The translations under genes were made by a program, and so were the position numbers. Positions 60,012-64,000 of a stretch of DNA of 64,000 nucleotides are shown here, one piece after another. Each line of letters starts with the position of its first letter. Position 1 is the stretch's first letter. The notes under the pieces are model-generated. The model was not told the DNA's origin, did no database searches, and saw nothing but the letters and a program-made list of their open reading frames with translations. Source of the stretch: Lacticaseibacillus rhamnosus (GTDB lineage: Bacteria > Bacillota > Bacilli > Lactobacillales > Lactobacillaceae); assembly GCF_900636965.1 (NCBI RefSeq), contig NZ_LR134331.1, forward strand, positions 1,674,001-1,738,000, read 5' to 3'.

Positions 60012-60528
60012 GAATATCCTCCTGATAATTCAGTTGCCTTTTCTTGGCTAAGGCTTTAAAAACAAAGCCCTCAAAAAAGCGATTTATCCGCGTGTTCCAG
60101 GCGTCACTTTGCACCAACGGCTGAGTTAAGATGGTCCGCACGCCGGCAAGATTACCGGCCCAGATATCTGTCAGCAGCTGATCCCCTACCATGACAACTT
60201 CAGAACGCGTCAGCCCTAATTCTTTGCGCGCTTTGGTAATCCCGACTGGCAAAGGTTTTAATGCCCGGGCAACATAAGCCACTTGCAGCTTTGCCATCGC
60301 TTTATGGATACGATTGGCGTTGTTATTTGACACAACAACCACCTGGATGCCGCCGTTACGTAAATCAGAAAGCCACTGGGTCAGCTTAGCCGTACCTTCT
60401 GGGTGATCCCATGCCATCAGCGTGTTGTCTAAATCGGTCAACACCGCTTTAATACCTTGCTGCTTTAGACTAGCAGGCGTCAGGCTAAAAATATTCGTTA
60501 CCAGCCAAGTCGGCTCAAAAACTGCCAC
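59995..60528 (-). CDS. yqeG: YqeG family HAD-type phosphatase
   Basis: 177-residue HAD IIIA protein: motif I TDLDNTLMAWD (nucleophile Asp near 32), motif II VVVSNNN, and VMVGDQLLTDIWAGN. A phosphoglycerolphosphatase-like role is reported for plant and cyanobacterial relatives; the role here is unproven. GTG start. A TATAAT lies about 40 bp upstream, between the gene and structured repeat copy C. First gene of the eight-gene cluster ending at tmcAL. Confidence 0.9.
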   Translation of the reverse strand: MAVFEPTWLVTNIFSLTPASLKQQGIKAVLTDLDNTLMAWDHPEGTAKLTQWLSDLRNGGIQVVVVSNNNANRIHKAMAKLQVAYVARALKPLPVGITKARKELGLTRSEVVMVGDQLLTDIWAGNLAGVRTILTQPLVQSDAWNTRINRFFEGFVFKALAKKRQLNYQEDIHGHHQ

Positions 60529-60583
60529 AAATCCTGTCCCCTCTCCGGTTGTTCATATCCTTATATTATAACGGAAAAAACTG

Positions 60584-60705
60584 GTGAGCGCGAGCCAGCG
60601 CGGTTAGGAGTCGGAGTGTAAGCGGCCTTAAACGTGATGGCCCGGTCTTGGCCATTGCGTTTAAGGTCCTTACACGCAGACTCCTGCGCTGGGGAGCGCG
60701 TTATG
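60584..60705 (+). repeat. Structured intergenic repeat, copy C
   Basis: 122 bp, the best-paired copy. Arm blocks: 60595-60601/60686-60692 (CCAGCGC/GCGCTGG), 60606-60612/60679-60685 (AGGAGTC/GACTCCT), 60616-60622/60669-60675 (GTGTAAG/CTTACAC), 60626-60634/60658-60666 (CCTTAAACG/CGTTTAAGG) and 60637-60642/60650-60655 (ATGGCC/GGCCAT). All 36 pairs are perfect. No coding frame is plausible. Confidence 0.9.
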
Positions 60706-60808
60706 GGAGTAAAAGCGAACTAGTGCCCTTAGACATAACGGCTCGGTCTTGGCCATTACGCTCAATGCCCTTACACGCAGACTCCTACGCCGGTAAATAT
60801 GCTTATGG
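60706..60808 (+). repeat. Decayed tandem copy C' of the structured repeat
   Basis: The right half matches copy C closely (CGGTCTTGGCCATTACGCTC, then CCTTACACGCAGACTCCT), while the left arm is mostly lost. It directly follows copy C, so units can stand head to tail. The remainder of this 509-bp gap up to 60990 shows no gene. Confidence 0.7.
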
Positions 60809-60992
60809 CAACCGCGGCCCACCCAAATCTCAAGCCCCAAAATCGGCCACCAAGTTGCAGCTAAGTAACAGCCTTCGCATTGGCAGTGCCAAAAATGTAA
60901 ACGTTATCTTTAAAAGGCGAAATAATCGCGTTATCAGAATAAACAGGGTAGGATGAATTTGATAGCAAACGCTCGCATTCCGATATTAAGCC

Positions 60993-61001
60993 TGTTATAC
61001 T
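60993..61001 (+). promoter_or_regulatory. Extended -10 promoter and palindrome before the VOC operon
   Basis: TGT-TATACT (60993-61001), with the imperfect palindrome TTATACTTA / TAAGTGTTATAA at 60995-61022 overlapping it, a likely regulator site (inference). Confidence 0.5.
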
Positions 61002-61037
61002 TATTTTTAGTAAGTGTTATAAAGAAGGAGGCTCATC

Positions 61038-61937
61038 ATGACTCGTTTGCACCATGTATCGTTGCTGACTGGCGATGCTGCCGCAACGATCCGATTCTAT
61101 ACCGATGTTTTGGGATTGCGATTGGTCAAAAATACCGTCAATCAGGAAAATATTCATGTACGGCACTTATTTTTCGGTGATTATCAGGGAACACCCGGCA
61201 GTGTCGTGACCTTCTTTGCCATTGATCGACTGGGGCATCGTTATGATGGGCCAAATCAATTAGGCGGGATTGATTTGTCGATTCCTACTGAGTCGTTAGC
61301 ATTTTGGCATGAGCGGTTGCAACAAGCGGGTTGTGTGGTGACGAAAATCGCTAATTGGCTTGCGTTGGTTGACCCCGCGGATACCCCGGTTCGACTCATC
61401 CCCTACCAACGGACTTTGCCGGATGCGCTAACGGTTCCCAATGATGTTCCGGGAAGCCAGCAGATCACTGGCTTAATTAACGTTGATATCCCTGTTGCAG
61501 ATCGTGATGCCGAAGAAGCCTTTTTTGAAACGATGTTGGGACAGGCGCCGGAGCAGCATCAATTTAAGCTGGCCGCTGGCAACACCCTGACCATCCGCCC
61601 AAGTTTGACGGCTGGGACTAAGCGTTTTGGCCGCGGGAGCATGGATCATTTTGCGCTGACGGTTGACCATGAAGAAGCATTACCGCGATTGGGCACCATT
61701 GCCGCTCAACATGGTTACGAAATCGAGGAATTCGCCGACCGCGGCTGGTTTAAGAGCCTGTACGTGCGTGATCCGGCCGATAACCGAATCGAATTTGCAA
61801 CTCAAGCGCCGGGCTTCACTTTAGATGAGCCGCTGGAACATTTGGGTGAGCGCCTTGGTTTACCACCGAAATTTGAAGACCGGCGCGCCGAAATCGAAAC
61901 TTATTTCAAAACTAAAGGAGTGGATTTCCATGATTGA
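61038..61937 (+). CDS. VOC family ring-cleaving dioxygenase / glyoxalase-like protein
   Basis: 299 residues in two glyoxalase/bleomycin-resistance modules (about 1-140 and 150-280). Metal-ligand His and Glu candidates are HHVSLLTG near the N-terminus, DHFALTV and NRIEFATQ. It resembles Bacillus MhqA/MhqO, hydroquinone-specific dioxygenases of the quinone-stress response. AAGGAGG 6 bp before the ATG. First gene of a four-gene operon; its end overlaps the next start by 8 bp. Confidence 0.85.
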   Translation: MTRLHHVSLLTGDAAATIRFYTDVLGLRLVKNTVNQENIHVRHLFFGDYQGTPGSVVTFFAIDRLGHRYDGPNQLGGIDLSIPTESLAFWHERLQQAGCVVTKIANWLALVDPADTPVRLIPYQRTLPDALTVPNDVPGSQQITGLINVDIPVADRDAEEAFFETMLGQAPEQHQFKLAAGNTLTIRPSLTAGTKRFGRGSMDHFALTVDHEEALPRLGTIAAQHGYEIEEFADRGWFKSLYVRDPADNRIEFATQAPGFTLDEPLEHLGERLGLPPKFEDRRAEIETYFKTKGVDFHD

Positions 61938-62898
61938 ACATCCATTATTAGGTATGAACCACGTAACTGCTATGGCAAGTGACCCACAAGCGATTTTTGA
62001 TTTTATGAGTAAAACGTTAGGCCTGCATTTAATTAAGAAAACGGTCAACCAAGACGCCTTGGACACCTATCATTTTTATTTCACCGATGACCAAGGCACG
62101 GCCGGCACCGACATGACCTTCTTCACCTTCCCTAATCAGGAAAAAGGCAAAAAAGGCACCAACATGATCTCGCGCGCCAGCTTCCGGGTTCCCAGTGACG
62201 CCGCTTTGGACTACTGGTTGAAACGGTTTGCTGACAAAGGGGTAGCAAATGACGGGATTAACACCCAATTTGACGCGAAAATCATCAATTTCCACGACCA
62301 GGATGATCAACAATATCAATTAATTTCGGACGAACACAACCATGGGGTGGCTGGTGGAACGCCATGGAAGCATAATGATGTTCCTGAAGAATTCGCAATC
62401 ACCGGTCTCGGCCCAGTCACCGTCACGATTTTTAACCTCGGCCATATGCAGTATGTGCTGACCGAAATCATGGGCTACAAACAGATTGCCGAAGATGGTA
62501 ACTGGTCGCTCTATGAAGTTGGTGATGGTGGTCATGGTGCGCAAGTGATTCTAGAGCATCGCGAGGATCTGCCAATTTCTGTTGAAGGGTTTGGCAACAT
62601 TCATCACGCCGCTTTTTCTACTGATAATCGTGAGACTTTGGGCACCTGGATTGATCGGATTAAGCAATATCGTCTGCCACAATCAGGTTATGTCGATCGC
62701 TTCTACTTTAAGTCCGAATACTTTCGGGCCGCGCCGCAAGTCCTGTTTGAACTGGCAACAACCGGTCCCGGCTTCTTACAGGATGAAACTTACGATGAAG
62801 CCGGTATTCATCTTGAATTGCCGCCATTTTTGGAAAGCAAACGTGCGGAAATCGAACGCGGTCTGACCCCGGTTAAAACCGATTGGCGCGGCCGCTAA
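61930..62898 (+). CDS. VOC family ring-cleaving dioxygenase (MhqO-like), second copy
   Basis: 322 residues from the ATG at 61930 (MIEHPLLGMNHVTAMA), AAAGGAG 9 bp upstream. Two VOC modules; NHVTAM, HHAAFSTD and VLFELATTGPG carry the predicted metal ligands. It is similar in plan to the preceding gene, suggesting an old duplication. Overlap of 8 bp with it implies coupled translation. Confidence 0.87.
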   Translation: MIEHPLLGMNHVTAMASDPQAIFDFMSKTLGLHLIKKTVNQDALDTYHFYFTDDQGTAGTDMTFFTFPNQEKGKKGTNMISRASFRVPSDAALDYWLKRFADKGVANDGINTQFDAKIINFHDQDDQQYQLISDEHNHGVAGGTPWKHNDVPEEFAITGLGPVTVTIFNLGHMQYVLTEIMGYKQIAEDGNWSLYEVGDGGHGAQVILEHREDLPISVEGFGNIHHAAFSTDNRETLGTWIDRIKQYRLPQSGYVDRFYFKSEYFRAAPQVLFELATTGPGFLQDETYDEAGIHLELPPFLESKRAEIERGLTPVKTDWRGR

Positions 62899-62913
62899 GC
62901 AACGGAGGTTATG

Positions 62914-63555
62914 ATGGCAGAAGAAAACGTAAATTATACATTTGTCAAAGGCGATCCCAGTGTGTCACCATTATTGTTACTGCATGGTCAAGGTGGCGAT
63001 GAAAATGATCTGCTGCCGATTGGTAAGTATCTCTCACCCAATAGTCCGATGCTTTCCATTCGTGGGCGCGTTCAGGAACAAGGGATGAACCGGTATTTCA
63101 AGCATTCCGAAAACGGCGGCTTCGATCTGAATAATCTTGAACAGGAAACCACTTGGCTGTTTAAGGTATTAAATGAGCTTTGCCAGAAATTCAATATCGA
63201 TTATGAGCGGTTTATTGTGGTGGGCTATTCAAACGGCGCGAATGTAGCAGCCCGAGCCCTTTTAACTCGCAGTGACACTTTTCACACCGGAATCTTTTTC
63301 CATCCCATGGCGCTTTCAACCGTTGATTCCAAACAGGATTTAAGTGATGTCAAGGTTTGGATGTCCCATGGCGATCAAGATCCGATTGTGCCGGCGCAAA
63401 ACTTCAAGGTGTTAGATACTTATCTTGAAGAACAAGGCGCCGAGGTCACCATTTTCCGCCATGATCAGAGCCATAATTTGAATGAAGCAGAGTTAGCAAA
63501 TGCCAAGTCCTGGTTGGCTAATAGCGGCCGATTGCAGGATTGGCAACGGAGGTGA
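62914..63555 (+). CDS. Alpha/beta-hydrolase, carboxylesterase/phospholipase type (MhqD-like)
   Basis: About 213 residues; GGAGG 5 bp before the ATG at 62914 (an adjacent ATG at 62911 is too close to it). Triad visible: Ser in VGYSNGANVA (near 109), Asp in GDQDPIVPA, His in DQSHNL. Oxyanion LLHGQGGDENDL. It follows the two VOC genes by 15 bp, as mhqD follows mhq dioxygenases in relatives. Confidence 0.88.
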   Translation: MAEENVNYTFVKGDPSVSPLLLLHGQGGDENDLLPIGKYLSPNSPMLSIRGRVQEQGMNRYFKHSENGGFDLNNLEQETTWLFKVLNELCQKFNIDYERFIVVGYSNGANVAARALLTRSDTFHTGIFFHPMALSTVDSKQDLSDVKVWMSHGDQDPIVPAQNFKVLDTYLEEQGAEVTIFRHDQSHNLNEAELANAKSWLANSGRLQDWQRR

Positions 63556-63560
63556 GCCAG

Positions 63561-64000
63561 ATGGAACGTTTTGGGTTTGAACAATATGGTAACCCAAGTG
63601 TCTTTGAAAGCATTGAGGCGCCTGTCCCGGAGCCAAAAGCCGGTCAGGTGCAGTTGCAAGTGTTGGGCTTTGGCCTTAACCCTTATGACGCTTCGTTGCG
63701 CCGTGGTGAACAGGCGGCTTTTCGCAAGGTTAAGTTTCCGGTCGTTCCGGGTACGGATGTGCTTGGCCGCATCACTAAGCTTGGCGAAGGCGTTAGTGAG
63801 TTTGCAGTTGGCGATTTAGTTATGAATTATCGACCCATTGGCGGTTACAGTGAATTTGTCACGGCATCAACTTCTAAGATCTATAAAAAGCCCACTGCCT
63901 TGAGTTTCCTTGATGCAGCAGCGCTTCCCCAAGTCGGGTTAGCCGCATTTAATATTTTGCATTACATGTTGGCGCTTAAGCCTGGGCAAACGTTGGGGAT
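63561..64000 (+). CDS. Quinone oxidoreductase / zinc-type alcohol dehydrogenase-like protein, N-terminal part
   Basis: Cut by the window end; about 146 residues visible. MDR-superfamily N-terminal GroES-like fold with no zinc-binding cysteine in the visible part, hence the NADPH:quinone reductase class: PKAGQVQLQVLGFGLNPYDASLRRG, VPGTDVLGRITKLGEGVSEFAVGDLV and LPQVGLAAFNIL. GGAGGTGAG 7 bp before the ATG. It is fourth in the operon with two dioxygenases and an esterase. Confidence 0.87.
   Translation, partial: MERFGFEQYGNPSVFESIEAPVPEPKAGQVQLQVLGFGLNPYDASLRRGEQAAFRKVKFPVVPGTDVLGRITKLGEGVSEFAVGDLVMNYRPIGGYSEFVTASTSKIYKKPTALSFLDAAALPQVGLAAFNILHYMLALKPGQTLG

Noticed and set aside
60648-60956. 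102-codon plus-strand frame starting in structured repeat copy C
   Set aside because: It lies largely over repeat units C and C', with no RBS; the covarying hairpin explains the sequence better.

Overview
The window reads as a chromosomal segment of a low-to-mid GC Gram-positive lactic acid bacterium, most likely the Lacticaseibacillus casei/paracasei/rhamnosus group. The basis is the full set of Bacillota housekeeping clusters (yqeG-yqeH-yhbY-nadD-yqeK-rsfS-yqeM-tmcAL, folD-xseAB-ispA-tlyA-argR-recN, glnRA, liaFSR, gluP-yqgQ-glcK), a PepX of about 797 residues, a 697-residue ornithine/lysine/arginine decarboxylase, strong GGAGG ribosome binding sites with frequent GTG/TTG starts, and RNA leaders typical of Bacillota (Phe T-box, L21 leader). 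Species assignment is inference. Most genes lie on the minus strand. I see no insertion sequence, CRISPR array, intact prophage or pseudogene; this is mainly core chromosome.

Layout. 1-4034: gmk-rpoZ-coaBC-priA (priA cut by the window edge) and a patatin-like lipase. 4162-4464: a lone small plus-strand gene. 4609-10961: one tight operon for C1 metabolism, DNA repair, isoprenoid synthesis and arginine regulation (folD-xseA-xseB-ispA-tlyA-argR-recN). 11085-15100: nusB, Asp23, efp, an Xaa-Pro aminopeptidase, and rplU-prp-rpmA behind an L21 leader. 15189-17742: an accessory-looking stretch with two very small genes, an anchored propeller-like protein, tRNA-Arg(TCT) and a scar-like inverted repeat. 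17748-23986: an ABC exporter, pepX and glnRA with a GlnR box. 24296-36435: the decarboxylase, a YnbB-type PLP enzyme with miaA, a DUF3042 microprotein, rhodanese/glcK/yqgQ/gluP, a class B PBP and a large YfhO protein. 36521-39224: liaFSR with an IscA-like gene. 39501-46071: greA, udk, mltG, pheST and its T-box. 46175-54902: HxlR regulator, HD protein, TrmH methyltransferase, acyP-yidC, an ArlRS-type system, gnd and yceD. 54961-60528: the yqeG-to-tmcAL ribosome-assembly/NAD/tRNA operon. 60529-64000: a plus-strand operon of two VOC dioxygenases, an esterase and a quinone oxidoreductase, cut by the window edge.

Functional links. Several clusters combine translation and ribosome maturation (Prp trims L27; RsfS, YqeH and YhbY act on subunits; EF-P, MiaA, TmcAL, PheST). 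Others combine envelope synthesis and its surveillance (PBP, MltG, YidC, LiaFSR, ArlRS). Peptide nitrogen use is represented by PepX and the Xaa-Pro peptidase, and is tied to nitrogen control by GlnR.

The most notable unexplained structure is a family of about 122-bp intergenic repeats (21889, 48229, 60584, plus a decayed tandem copy at 60706). All have the same orientation, all sit 19-55 bp upstream of a minus-strand gene, and all fold into one long multi-block hairpin. The three copies differ by paired, compensatory changes, so the structure itself seems to be maintained. Secondary items are a 40-codon gene with a full promoter, RBS and terminator; two places where a promoter is followed at once by a terminator ahead of a membrane-protein gene; a palindromic array behind tRNA-Arg; and a structured leader before udk.
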